A stretch of DNA of 10,493 nt from Dehalococcoidia bacterium UBA1328. Lineage in GTDB: Bacteria; Chloroflexota; Dehalococcoidia; Lucifugimonadales; Lucifugimonadaceae. A model generated the notes under the pieces. The model searched no databases. It was not told the origin of the DNA and saw nothing but the letters and a program-made list of their open reading frames with translations. Shown here piece after piece: positions 1 to 6,720 of the stretch (within the stretch, counting starts at the first letter, position 1; the number at the start of each line of letters is the position of its first letter). Location: the NCBI GenBank assembly GCA_002306815.1, contig DBTA01000006.1:1-10493 (forward strand), written 5' to 3'. The position numbers were made by a program, and so were the translations under genes.

Positions 1-1
1 G

Positions 2-418
2 GCAGGAACATCAAACACTACTTCATACATTGAAAGTGGAGCAGGTATCGCTGAAGGTGGCCGAACGGGTCTAACAGCAGCCACAGTTGCAGTGTTATTT
101 GCTGCGTGTTTGTTCTTCGCACCGTTGGCTCAGTCGGTTCCGGCTTTTGCTACGGCGCCAGCACTGATCTTCATTGCTACATACTTCTTGCGAAACATCA
201 AGGACATAGACTGGGATGACGTATCAGAGTATGTTCCGGCTTCACTAGCGGCGATAATTATGCCTTTGACATATTCGATCGCTTATGGAATTGCTATTGG
301 ATTCGTGAGTTACGTGCTGATCAAGGCTCTTAGCGGTAAAGGTCGCTCATTGAACTACGCCTCGATTGGAGTCGCGGTGATATCCGTGTTGTACTTCGTT
401 GTTTCAGTGAACAGCTAA
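2..418 (+). CDS. NCS2 (AzgA-type) purine-base permease, C-terminal part
   Basis: Partial gene, open at the left window edge and ending at TAA 416-418; 138 residues are visible. The visible part opens with GTSNTTSYIESGAGIAEGGR followed by TGLTA, the highly conserved stretch of the AzgA/PbuG/PbuO branch of the NCS2 family, which carries adenine, guanine, hypoxanthine or xanthine into the cell by proton symport. Several hydrophobic stretches follow (LTAATVAVLFAACLFFAPL; VPAFATAPALIFIATYF; PASLAAIIMPLTYSIAYGI; a last helix before the stop), fitting the final membrane segments of the family. The IDWDD and IIMPLTYSIA segments are also typical of this branch. The next gene on the same strand is a hypoxanthine phosphoribosyltransferase, which supports a role in purine salvage. 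The exact base cannot be told, and the N-terminal two thirds lie outside the window. An internal GTG at 92 is not the true start. Confidence 0.9.
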   Translation, partial: AGTSNTTSYIESGAGIAEGGRTGLTAATVAVLFAACLFFAPLAQSVPAFATAPALIFIATYFLRNIKDIDWDDVSEYVPASLAAIIMPLTYSIAYGIAIGFVSYVLIKALSGKGRSLNYASIGVAVISVLYFVVSVNS

Positions 419-426
419 ATTGAAAT

Positions 427-468
427 GAATCCCTTCTTTTTCATAAATTCATGAAAAAGAAGGGATTC
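427..468. repeat. Perfect 18-bp inverted repeat (hairpin) after the permease
   Basis: The arm at 427-444 is exactly complementary to the arm at 451-468, with a 6-base loop (aaattc). It begins 8 bases after the permease stop codon. It has no T-run immediately after the right arm on the + strand, so it is not a canonical terminator by itself. On the - strand the bases after the stem are only loosely T-rich. It may protect the 3' end of the permease mRNA or act with the second hairpin just downstream. No second copy was seen in the window. Confidence 0.75.
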
Positions 469-477
469 GAAGACAAA

Positions 478-522
478 AGGCCGGCTAACGGAATTTGTTT
501 CGTTAGCCGGCTTAAATTTTTC
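478..522 (+). terminator. Intrinsic terminator between permease and hpt
   Basis: A G+C-rich stem pairs 480-490 (gccggctaacg) with 501-511 (cgttagccggc). It extends inward by weaker G-T and A-T pairs to a tetraloop near 494-497. After the stem comes ttaaatttttct, a T-rich tail. This is a classic rho-independent terminator for the permease transcript. It ends only about 40 bases before the hpt start, so hpt must be transcribed either by read-through or from a promoter within or upstream of the hairpins. No convincing -35/-10 pair was seen in the remaining 40 bases. Confidence 0.85.
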
Positions 523-562
523 TGTCTTGAGTTACCGAACACTGAAAGTCATGAATAGGTAG

Positions 563-1165
563 ATGGAATCGTCTAGCGTCCCTTCAATGCATATGCTTTG
601 GTCCTACGATGAGGTACAAACTGCGATTCGACAGGTTGCTAAGTCGATCAACGATTTGTATTCCTACAGCGATGCCGTGAATCTTGTTCCTGTGCTTACC
701 GGGGCTATGCCATTTTGCTCGGATCTCGCGATGGAGTTAGAACGACTTTCTCCGGGTAAATGGTGCATTGCTCCGGTATTCGTAACAACATACCTGGATG
801 ACGGGTTGGTGAGAGAGCCGATGGTTGAATTTCCGAGCAAATTCAATGACTCGATTGATGCAGATTCACCGGTTGTGATTATCGATGACCTGTTGGACAC
901 AGGGACTACGATGGCTCACCTCGTAAATGAGTTCAAGCGGGGTGGTTTCGCCGAGGTTTCGGTTTGCGTACTGGTTGACAAACCTTCGGCTCGCAAAAAT
1001 GATGTGTCACCCGATTTTTGCGCATTAGTTTCCGATTCGGAAGCATGGCTCGTGGGTTACGGGATGGATACACAGAAGCGCTATAGGGCTCTTGATGGCG
1101 TATACGTTCTTGAGCTACCACCCGAGTTTCCATACCAAAAGCAGCTCGATTTTCCTATCGATTGA
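563..1165 (+). CDS. hpt: Hypoxanthine phosphoribosyltransferase
   Basis: A cytosolic purine salvage enzyme that joins hypoxanthine (and usually guanine) to PRPP, giving IMP or GMP. At 200 residues it is slightly longer than the usual bacterial 175-185, with the extra length at both ends. The PRPP-binding motif VVIIDDLLDTGTT lies at residues 104-116. The flexible-loop region has TTYLDDG (about 75-81). VLVDK ends at Lys140, the position that contacts the purine O6 in the family. The C-terminal signature GYGMDTQKRYRALDGVYVL (about 165-183) includes the conserved Asp169. The start at 563 is the most upstream ATG. ATGs at 587 and 593 are plausible alternatives because conservation begins only around LWSYDE. 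The only purine-rich bases upstream (aggtag) directly abut the ATG, so no SD settles the start. The preceding gene is a purine permease, which fits uptake coupled to phosphoribosylation. Confidence 0.93.
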   Translation: MESSSVPSMHMLWSYDEVQTAIRQVAKSINDLYSYSDAVNLVPVLTGAMPFCSDLAMELERLSPGKWCIAPVFVTTYLDDGLVREPMVEFPSKFNDSIDADSPVVIIDDLLDTGTTMAHLVNEFKRGGFAEVSVCVLVDKPSARKNDVSPDFCALVSDSEAWLVGYGMDTQKRYRALDGVYVLELPPEFPYQKQLDFPID

Positions 1166-1324
1166 TCTGTCACTTATGAAGAACTTAGCGCTCAGGTTGG
1201 AGAAGTTCTAACTTCATCGTAGGCTGTTGGGGAGATGGCTAACACGTGAAGTGGCTCTCCGAGCCAATATGAAATCTGGTCTTGGTCAGTCGGATGGCAG
1301 TTTGTCAATCTGATAGGTTGCTGA

Positions 1325-2290
1325 TTATTCGCGAGGTGTGCTCGTGTATGGGCGTTTCGATGCGTTATCTCTGAGGTGGGTTTCACCTCGTTCGCGTGCG
1401 AGCCGAATTTGGAGCTGACGTTCACGGAAACGGGCGCGCTCTTCGTTTGAGAGGATGTCGTCACACTTTGGACAACTCACTCCAAGCTCGAACATAGGCG
1501 ATTTACGGTCTTCAGGGGAGACAGGATTCTGGCAGCCGTAGCACAGCATGTACTCTCCTTCGATAAGACCGTGCTTTAGCGAGACACGCTGGTCGAACAC
1601 GAAACATTCGTCTTCCCAGAGGCTTTCTTCTTCAGGAATTTCTTCGAGGTATTTGAGAATGCCGCCTTTGAGGTGATAGACCTCGTCAAAACCGATGTCT
1701 TTCATGTAGACGGTTGCTTTTTCACAGCGGATCCCGCCTGTGCAATACATGGCGACGGCGGATGGTTTGTTTGGGCTTGATGCCAACAGATCCGCCCAGT
1801 CAGGGAACTCGTTGAATTCTTTTGTGATCGGATCGACAGCGCCTTTGAAACGACCGACTCCGAATTCGAAAGTGTTTCGCGTGTCGATGACCATTACATC
1901 GTCGCGGCTTATGAGTTCGTTCCAGTCGGACGCATTGACATAGGTACCGGCATTGTCATTCGAGTCGATGTAGGACTTGCCCATGGTCACGATCTCGTCT
2001 TTGACCTTGACCTTCATGCGGTTGAAGTTGGGATTGTCGGAGTACGAATACTTAACTTCCAGGTTTTCGAATCCGTCCCAGCCTCTTAGTTGATCAATGA
2101 TGGTCTTGATGCCGTTGTCTGGACCCGAGATCGTACCGTTCACGCCTTCTTCGGCAAGAATCAATGTGCCACGAATGTTGTGCTCGCGGCACAACCCGAG
2201 AAGTGCAGGCTTTTTCTCGTCTGGTGCCTCTACCTTCGCAAAGTGATAAAGAGCGGCGATGGTGTAGGTCGTGTCGCTCGGGTTGGTCAT
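1325..2290 (-). CDS. trhO: tRNA uridine(34) hydroxylase (YceA/TrhO family, rhodanese domain)
   Basis: TrhO catalyses oxygen-dependent hydroxylation of uridine 34 in the tRNA anticodon, the first step towards 5-oxyacetyl/methoxy-uridine; it acts in the cytoplasm. The 321-residue length matches the family. The N-terminal TrhO-specific domain (about 1-110) contains LILAEEGVNGTISG. The rhodanese domain (about 120-220) has VIDTRNTFEFGVGRF and the catalytic loop YCTGGIRCEK, with active Cys183 and the second conserved Cys189. The C-terminal domain carries two cysteine pairs, Cys250/Cys253 and Cys273/Cys276, which may bind zinc, then a charged Arg/Glu-rich tail as in other YceA proteins. The start is ATG 2290; no SD is visible upstream (tccgtaaaatggttgt). 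It is the last gene of the - strand block, convergent with hpt, and 45 bases after the decayed enolase fragment. It is probably a housekeeping gene unrelated to its catabolic neighbours. Confidence 0.93.
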   Translation of the reverse strand: MTNPSDTTYTIAALYHFAKVEAPDEKKPALLGLCREHNIRGTLILAEEGVNGTISGPDNGIKTIIDQLRGWDGFENLEVKYSYSDNPNFNRMKVKVKDEIVTMGKSYIDSNDNAGTYVNASDWNELISRDDVMVIDTRNTFEFGVGRFKGAVDPITKEFNEFPDWADLLASSPNKPSAVAMYCTGGIRCEKATVYMKDIGFDEVYHLKGGILKYLEEIPEEESLWEDECFVFDQRVSLKHGLIEGEYMLCYGCQNPVSPEDRKSPMFELGVSCPKCDDILSNEERARFRERQLQIRLARERGETHLRDNASKRPYTSTPRE

Positions 2291-2335
2291 ACAACCATTT
2301 TACGGACTGAATGCCGTTTTGAGAGACCTTTCCCG

Positions 2336-2614
2336 TCAGTCGTTCAACTTGTTGGCGTTCAGGTAGTCCATGTTCATCTCGACGCCGAGGCCGGGATCAT
2401 TCGGGTTGAGGTGAAGCGCGCCGTTTGCGTTGTCGAGTGGCGACATTATGAACTCGTTGTACTTCGTCAGATCGGCGTTAGCTGTTTCGAGTTTGTAGAA
2501 GTTGGGGACGGTAATCATCACGTCAGCACCGGCGAGTACGTTGATAGGGCCACTGGCATCGTGTGGCGAAATCGGGATGTAGTACGATTCTGCCTGGCTG
2601 AGAGTTTCCAGTTG
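2336..2614 (-). pseudogene. C-terminal remnant of a mandelate racemase/enolase-superfamily enzyme
   Basis: Read on the - strand in the frame ending at TGA 2336-2338, about 92 codons form a recognisable C-terminal end of a sugar-acid dehydratase-type enolase-superfamily protein. It runs QLETLSQAESYYIPISPHD, then SGPINVLAGADVMITVPNFY, then KLE, and ends with PGLGVEMNMDYL and a short tail. The SPHD..GP segment holds the barrel histidine (codon 2561-2563) and the KLE glutamate (2486-2488) matches the conserved acid on the last strand, so the last two barrel strands survive. The N-terminal capping domain and the metal-binding acids are missing. Upstream the frame stops at 2660-2662, and the recognisable similarity begins about 5 bases after the lactonase stop codon, in a different frame. 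A GTG at 2521 and an ATG at 2518 would give only a 60-61 residue scrap. The likely origin is a deletion or rearrangement that removed the front of a gene following the lactonase. It could not be a working enzyme. Confidence 0.8.
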
Positions 2615-2618
2615 GTTC

Positions 2619-3626
2619 TTAGACGGGGTCGGTAATGTGTATCCACATTGGTTGGTCGCCTACTTGAAGGGTTTCCAAATGGGTTAGCGTGCCATCGGGG
2701 TTGATTATGTAATTGGCGAGGTCGCCGTTATCGAGTCCTCCGACAATCACAAATGTGCCTCTAGGGTCGATTCCAAAGGCGCGTGGAGTGCCAAGGGATG
2801 CCTGCTGCCCAAGACTTTTTAGTTCGCCTGAATCGCCGTCTACTGAGAACATCGCGATGCTGTTATGTCCTCGGTTGCCGACAAAAAGGTATTTGCCGTC
2901 GGGCGACATATGAATCTGGGCGTTCGAGTTGCTCCCCGACCAATCATTGGGAAGAGTCGATAATGTTTGAAACGCTTCAATAGTTCCGGAGTTGGAGTCG
3001 AACCGGTAAGCGGTGACGCTCGAGTCCTGCTCGTTATCGAAATAGATAAAATTTCCGTTCGGGTGATAGACGTAGTGACGAGGTCCGTGACCTTCTGGGG
3101 GCTCGATGATTGGTGGATCGTTGGGCGTTAGCTTGCCTGTTTGGTCATCGAACTTGTACTGGTAAATCGAGTTCGAGTCGTCGACGTGTGGCAGGAATGT
3201 ATATGAGTTTGACGAGTCGGTCTGGGCGCAGTGTGCGCGGTGCCGAGTTGCGATCCATTCCGTTGGTGCCGCGCCGACGGCACCTGATTCGTCGATGGGA
3301 TGAACGGCGATGTGACCGGCAGCGTAGTAAGCGGACAGCAGGTGTCGTCCGGTGTTGTCGACCGAGACGTAGCAAGGATCAGATTCGAGATCGACTGTGC
3401 CCGATCGGGTCAATAATCCGGTTGATTCGTCAATGTCGTAGCTTGCAATTTTTAAGTCATCTCGAAGTCCGACGTAGGCTCGAGTTTTGTCAGGCGATAC
3501 AGCGAAAGGCGCCGGGCCACCGGGCGCATAAATATCTTCCTGGTGGGTGAGGTCACCGGTTTCTGAGTTGAGGTTGTAGATGGCGATATTGTCGTCGCCC
3601 TGGAGTGTTATGTATACGCGTTGCAT
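2619..3626 (-). CDS. Lactonase of the 6-phosphogluconolactonase (YbhE) beta-propeller family
   Basis: 335 residues, the usual length for the seven-bladed propeller lactonases (PF10282). These hydrolyse 6-phosphogluconolactone or other sugar lactones to the open acid; some relatives act on muconolactone-type lactones. Blade-like repeats are visible throughout, each with a turn such as SPDKTRAYVG (about 44-53), DNTGRHLLSAY (90-100), HPNGNFIYF (188-196), SPDGKYLFVGNRGHNSIAMF (241-260) and DPRGTFVIVGG (287-297). The segment GHGPRHYVYHPNG (179-191) is the most characteristic family signature. No signal peptide, so probably cytosolic. The start ATG at 3626 directly precedes the first strand (QRVYITLQG); there is no SD. 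The C-terminus (VGDQPMWIHI) looks complete, so the rearrangement just downstream did not cut it. The sulfatase lies 66 bases upstream on the same strand and is probably co-transcribed. Without a phosphosugar gene nearby, a non-phosphorylated sugar lactone is as likely a substrate as 6-phosphogluconolactone. Confidence 0.87.
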   Translation of the reverse strand: MQRVYITLQGDDNIAIYNLNSETGDLTHQEDIYAPGGPAPFAVSPDKTRAYVGLRDDLKIASYDIDESTGLLTRSGTVDLESDPCYVSVDNTGRHLLSAYYAAGHIAVHPIDESGAVGAAPTEWIATRHRAHCAQTDSSNSYTFLPHVDDSNSIYQYKFDDQTGKLTPNDPPIIEPPEGHGPRHYVYHPNGNFIYFDNEQDSSVTAYRFDSNSGTIEAFQTLSTLPNDWSGSNSNAQIHMSPDGKYLFVGNRGHNSIAMFSVDGDSGELKSLGQQASLGTPRAFGIDPRGTFVIVGGLDNGDLANYIINPDGTLTHLETLQVGDQPMWIHITDPV

Positions 3627-3692
3627 TTTGGAGGGTTTGTTGTGTTTTGTGGTTGGCGAATTGTAGCGAAGTGCTACTAGGAGTGCGGCTCG

Positions 3693-5297
3693 TCAGCGAC
3701 TGGTACCTAAGGATTCGACCCCTATGGCGTTTTCGCGTTTCCACGCGTCTGGGACTGGTCCAGCGTATGGTGGGCGCTCGAACCGAGGTGGCGACTCTAC
3801 GAGCCGAGGGTCTTGTTGTTCGACGAGGATCGCCAGCAGGCGATCATGAAGCTCTTTCCTCGTTGCCTCGTACTCGGGCTCGGCGGCGACGTTGGTCATG
3901 TAGTGCGGGTCTTTGTTCAGGTCGTAAAGCTCTTCTTGAGGTCGTTTTCCGAATCCAAGCTCGAACAATGGTGCAACGTCAGGTTTTGCTCGGTTGTAGA
4001 TCATCCAGGATCGTGTTGGTCCTTTGTCGAGATCTGGGTAAACGACCGTGTAGCTGTTGAGTAACTCTTCGGCTGGAGGTGGCTCGGTATTCGGATCGTC
4101 GAGTCCCATAGGGGCGCCAGCGGGCCAGCGGTCGGGTTCGAAATTGTGTATGTAAAGGAAATCTTTGGTTCTGATGGCACGAGTTGGGTAGGGGAGACCG
4201 TCATTGGGACCAGGGTTGTCGATGAGATTGTGACGTTCTCTTCCCGTGACGACGAAGTCACGTTCTGGTTCGACCTGACCTGATGCATCGGATTTCAGCA
4301 GCGGCATGAGGCTCTTGGCAGTCATACCTTGCGGAAGTTTTACCCCCGCAGCTTCAAGGAAGGTTGGAGCGATGTCCATGAGATTTACGAAATCGTCAAC
4401 GGTGCGTCCTGCCGAAATCGCCACGGGCCAGCGAACCGCCATCGAAACTTCTGTGCCGAGTTTGTAGAGGTTGCACTTGGCGCGTGGGAATCCCGGGATG
4501 CCGTGGTCGCCACTTACGGCAATTATCGTGTTGTCGAGCTCACCAATTTCTTCTAGTTTGGCGAGGATCACTCCGAGCCCGGCATCAACTGCCTGGCATT
4601 CACCGAGATAGTCGGCAAAGTCTTCCCTGATTTCGTGGACATCGGGAAGGAAGTCGGGCATTCGCCCCTTGAGATCATCGGGTTCTATATTCCAGAGTTT
4701 TTTACCGGATCCCTGTTGCCATACACGGTGAGTGTTGGTCGGACCCCACCAGTAACAGAACGGCTGGTCATCATCGCGGGCGTCGAGGAACGATTCGAAG
4801 TTGGCAAGAGTTTCGTCATATATTTCTTGCTTTGCGTCTTCGATTTCAAGACCTGAATCTTCGAGTCGTTCTGTCACTTCGAGAGAGAAGTTGTTGTAAC
4901 GGTGCCCGGCAGATTCGTAAGCAGTTCGGGCTCCGCCGTATGGTGCGTTGGTTGTGAGGCCGGGCGACCAAACTTTGTAGGTGTAGCCAATGTGGTAACC
5001 GGCGTCTTCAAGAATGAGAGGGTAGGTTGGGATTGTTTCGTCCCAGCGTGCGCCCTGGAGGATTGCTCCAAGACCTGTTTGCCAGAAGTAACGTCCGGTA
5101 AGGATTGAACTGCGGCACGGGGTGCAACTCGGAGCGGGAACGTTTGCGTTAAGGAACAGCGTACCTTCGTTGGCTATGCGGTCGAAATTGGGAGTTTCGA
5201 TCAGTTCGTGAATCGTTGATTCGCCCGGATGGTCGCGGTAGGCGGAGGCGTATCGACCCCAGTCGTCGGCGAAGGCAAAAACGATGTTCGGTCGCAA
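3693..5297 (-). CDS. Sulfatase (arylsulfatase family, formylglycine type)
   Basis: 534 residues of the alkaline-phosphatase-like sulfatase family, hydrolysing a sulfate ester. The N-terminus RPNIVFAFADDWG carries the metal-binding Asp11-Asp12. The signature CTPCRSSILTGR starts at Cys58, the residue converted to formylglycine, with Pro60 and Arg62 in place. NTH (188-190) supplies a likely substrate-side His. SGDHG (262-266) supplies further metal-binding Asp264 and His265. KLGTEV with Lys279 matches the conserved lysine before VRWP. The C-terminal part (about 340-534) is the smaller subdomain and is rich in Trp, Pro and Tyr. No signal peptide is visible, so it appears cytosolic. No formylglycine-generating enzyme lies in the window. 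The substrate cannot be read from the sequence; a sulfated carbohydrate is a guess from the adjoining lactonase. The start is TTG 5297, chosen because an upstream ggag lies 6 bases before it and the conserved RPNIVF follows at once. Confidence 0.9.
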   Translation of the reverse strand: MRPNIVFAFADDWGRYASAYRDHPGESTIHELIETPNFDRIANEGTLFLNANVPAPSCTPCRSSILTGRYFWQTGLGAILQGARWDETIPTYPLILEDAGYHIGYTYKVWSPGLTTNAPYGGARTAYESAGHRYNNFSLEVTERLEDSGLEIEDAKQEIYDETLANFESFLDARDDDQPFCYWWGPTNTHRVWQQGSGKKLWNIEPDDLKGRMPDFLPDVHEIREDFADYLGECQAVDAGLGVILAKLEEIGELDNTIIAVSGDHGIPGFPRAKCNLYKLGTEVSMAVRWPVAISAGRTVDDFVNLMDIAPTFLEAAGVKLPQGMTAKSLMPLLKSDASGQVEPERDFVVTGRERHNLIDNPGPNDGLPYPTRAIRTKDFLYIHNFEPDRWPAGAPMGLDDPNTEPPPAEELLNSYTVVYPDLDKGPTRSWMIYNRAKPDVAPLFELGFGKRPQEELYDLNKDPHYMTNVAAEPEYEATRKELHDRLLAILVEQQDPRLVESPPRFERPPYAGPVPDAWKRENAIGVESLGTSR

Positions 5298-5303
5298 GTT
5301 GAT

Positions 5304-5307
5304 CTCC
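5304..5307 (-). promoter_or_regulatory. Ribosome binding site supporting the TTG start of the sulfatase
   Basis: On the - strand the sequence reads acggagatcaac then TTG. The GGAG core is 6 bases from the start codon. It is the clearest SD in the window and decides for TTG 5297, since the next residues already match the conserved sulfatase N-terminus and a downstream ATG would remove it. Confidence 0.6.
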
Positions 5308-5390
5308 GTAAGTGGCGCTGCTTGTTCTGACGGGCTCAGACTTTAACAGTAATACGATGGCGTTAGGTTTTTAGTCCACGCAATTCTGGG

Positions 5391-6551
5391 CTAAATTTCA
5401 TATTCCTTGAGCAGGTTTTTGGCGATGATAAGGCGCTGGATTTCGTTAGTACCTTCGCCAATGATCATCAACGGAGCATCACGGTAATAGCGCTCGACAG
5501 GAGAGTCTTTCATGTATCCAGCGCCACCGTGAATTCTCATGGCATCGAGGGTCACTTCAGAGCAGATTTCACTGGCATAGAGCTTCGCCATGCCTGCTTC
5601 CTGATCGACTCGCTCCCCGTTGTCTTTACGTTCGGCGGCATCGCGAGTCATCAGGCGGGCCGCATGGATTTTCGTTGCCATGTCGGCGAGCATGTTCTGA
5701 ATCGACTGACGAGTAGCAATCGGGTGACCAAACGTCTCGCGCTGTTGGGCGTATCTGATTGCTGCTTCGAAGGCGGCCTGGGCAACTCCGACGGCTCGGG
5801 CGGCGACGTTTATTCGTCCAGTCTCGAGTGAGTCCATCACCTGATAAAAGCCGTTACCTTCTTGTTTTCCGAGAACTTCGTCGGCGGAGATTCGATAGTC
5901 CTGAAAGACGAGTTCTGAAGTATCGACCGCACGGTAACCAAGCTTGTTGAAGTCTTTACCGGCGGTGAATCCATGACCTTTTTCGGCGATGAATCCGGTT
6001 ATGCCTTTGTGTGGCGGCTCGGTATTCATATCGGTCTTGGCAAGGAGAAGGAAAACGTCTCCGTTGCGACCGTTAGTAATGAACTGTTTTGTGCCGTTGA
6101 CTACGTACTGTTCGCCATCTTTATCGGCGCGGGTTTGCATGCTAGCAACGTCGGTTCCGCCCCCTGGTTCGGTGAGCGCGAGACCACCTCGTTTTTTGCC
6201 GGTGGCAAGGTCGGGTAGCCAGCGTTCTTTCTGGTCTTCGGTTCCGTACTGCGTGATGCCCCAGGTGAGCATCGAATGAGAGCCAATCGGACCGGTTAAT
6301 GACATCCAGCCTTTTGCGATTTCTTCGAAGACCATCGATAACGTTGTAACGTCGACACCGAGTCCACCGTACTGCTCAGGAACAGTCATCCCGAACAGAC
6401 CTAGCTCCGCCATTTGGTTGACCAGTTCGGTCGGATAGGTATCGTTCTCGTCGTGTTCAGCCGCTTGAGGTAGGACTTCTTGTTTCACGAAGTCGCGCAC
6501 TGCCGATAACAGTTGCGACCGAATTTCAAGATTTTGCTTGCTGATTGGCAT
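5391..6551 (-). CDS. Acyl-CoA dehydrogenase
   Basis: 386 residues, the standard length of short/medium-chain and branched-chain acyl-CoA dehydrogenases. These FAD flavoproteins introduce an alpha-beta double bond into an acyl-CoA and pass electrons to electron-transfer flavoprotein in the cytoplasm. The N-terminal helical domain has GLFGMTVPEQYGGLG (51-65). The middle beta domain has ALTEPGGGTDVAS (125-137), the family signature, and FITNGRNGD. The C-terminal helical domain has RQSIQNMLADMATKI (281-295), IHGGAGYM (340-347) and GEGTNEIQR (365-373). In the last, Glu366 sits where the MCAD/SCAD catalytic base lies. The chain-length or branched substrate cannot be assigned; no thiolase, hydratase or ETF gene lies nearby. 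The start is ATG 6551 at the natural N-terminus, without a visible SD. It lies 93 bases upstream of the sulfatase and 169 bases downstream of the MFS gene, so it may be its own unit. A small 6-bp inverted repeat (6574-6590) lies just before it. Confidence 0.94.
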   Translation of the reverse strand: MPISKQNLEIRSQLLSAVRDFVKQEVLPQAAEHDENDTYPTELVNQMAELGLFGMTVPEQYGGLGVDVTTLSMVFEEIAKGWMSLTGPIGSHSMLTWGITQYGTEDQKERWLPDLATGKKRGGLALTEPGGGTDVASMQTRADKDGEQYVVNGTKQFITNGRNGDVFLLLAKTDMNTEPPHKGITGFIAEKGHGFTAGKDFNKLGYRAVDTSELVFQDYRISADEVLGKQEGNGFYQVMDSLETGRINVAARAVGVAQAAFEAAIRYAQQRETFGHPIATRQSIQNMLADMATKIHAARLMTRDAAERKDNGERVDQEAGMAKLYASEICSEVTLDAMRIHGGAGYMKDSPVERYYRDAPLMIIGEGTNEIQRLIIAKNLLKEYEI

Positions 6552-6720
6552 TTGCGTGGCTGGTTGTTCCGGGTGGGCATCCGTTGCCCAAGCTTGATCG
6601 CGGGAATGTTACCCGAAGGGGAGGGGTGGATGTGATGATTGTTTGATTTCTATTTCATGACACGCACGTGAGGGATATAGAGGGTGTTACTCAACTGCAC
6701 CGCTGACAGCTTTCTCGTGT

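Noticed and set aside
2090..2635. A 181-codon open frame on the + strand
   Set aside because: It lies antisense to the trhO 5' part and the enolase remnant. Its translation resembles no family and shows the composition of a mirror frame.
3110..3550. A 146-codon Arg-rich open frame on the + strand
   Set aside because: It lies wholly antisense to the lactonase, whose family match is clear, and its Arg/Ser bias is typical of a shadow frame.
3605..4060. A 151-codon open frame on the + strand
   Set aside because: Antisense to the 3' end of the sulfatase and the lactonase start; no recognisable domain.
6574..6590. Small inverted repeat tgggca/tgccca before the acyl-CoA dehydrogenase
   Set aside because: Only 6 bp with a 5-base loop and no T-run. 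It could be an operator half-site pair or chance; too weak to call.
6552..6720. Search for an RNA gene or promoter in the 169-base gap between acyl-CoA dehydrogenase and MFS genes
   Set aside because: No tRNA-like cloverleaf, riboswitch pattern or convincing promoter boxes on either strand.
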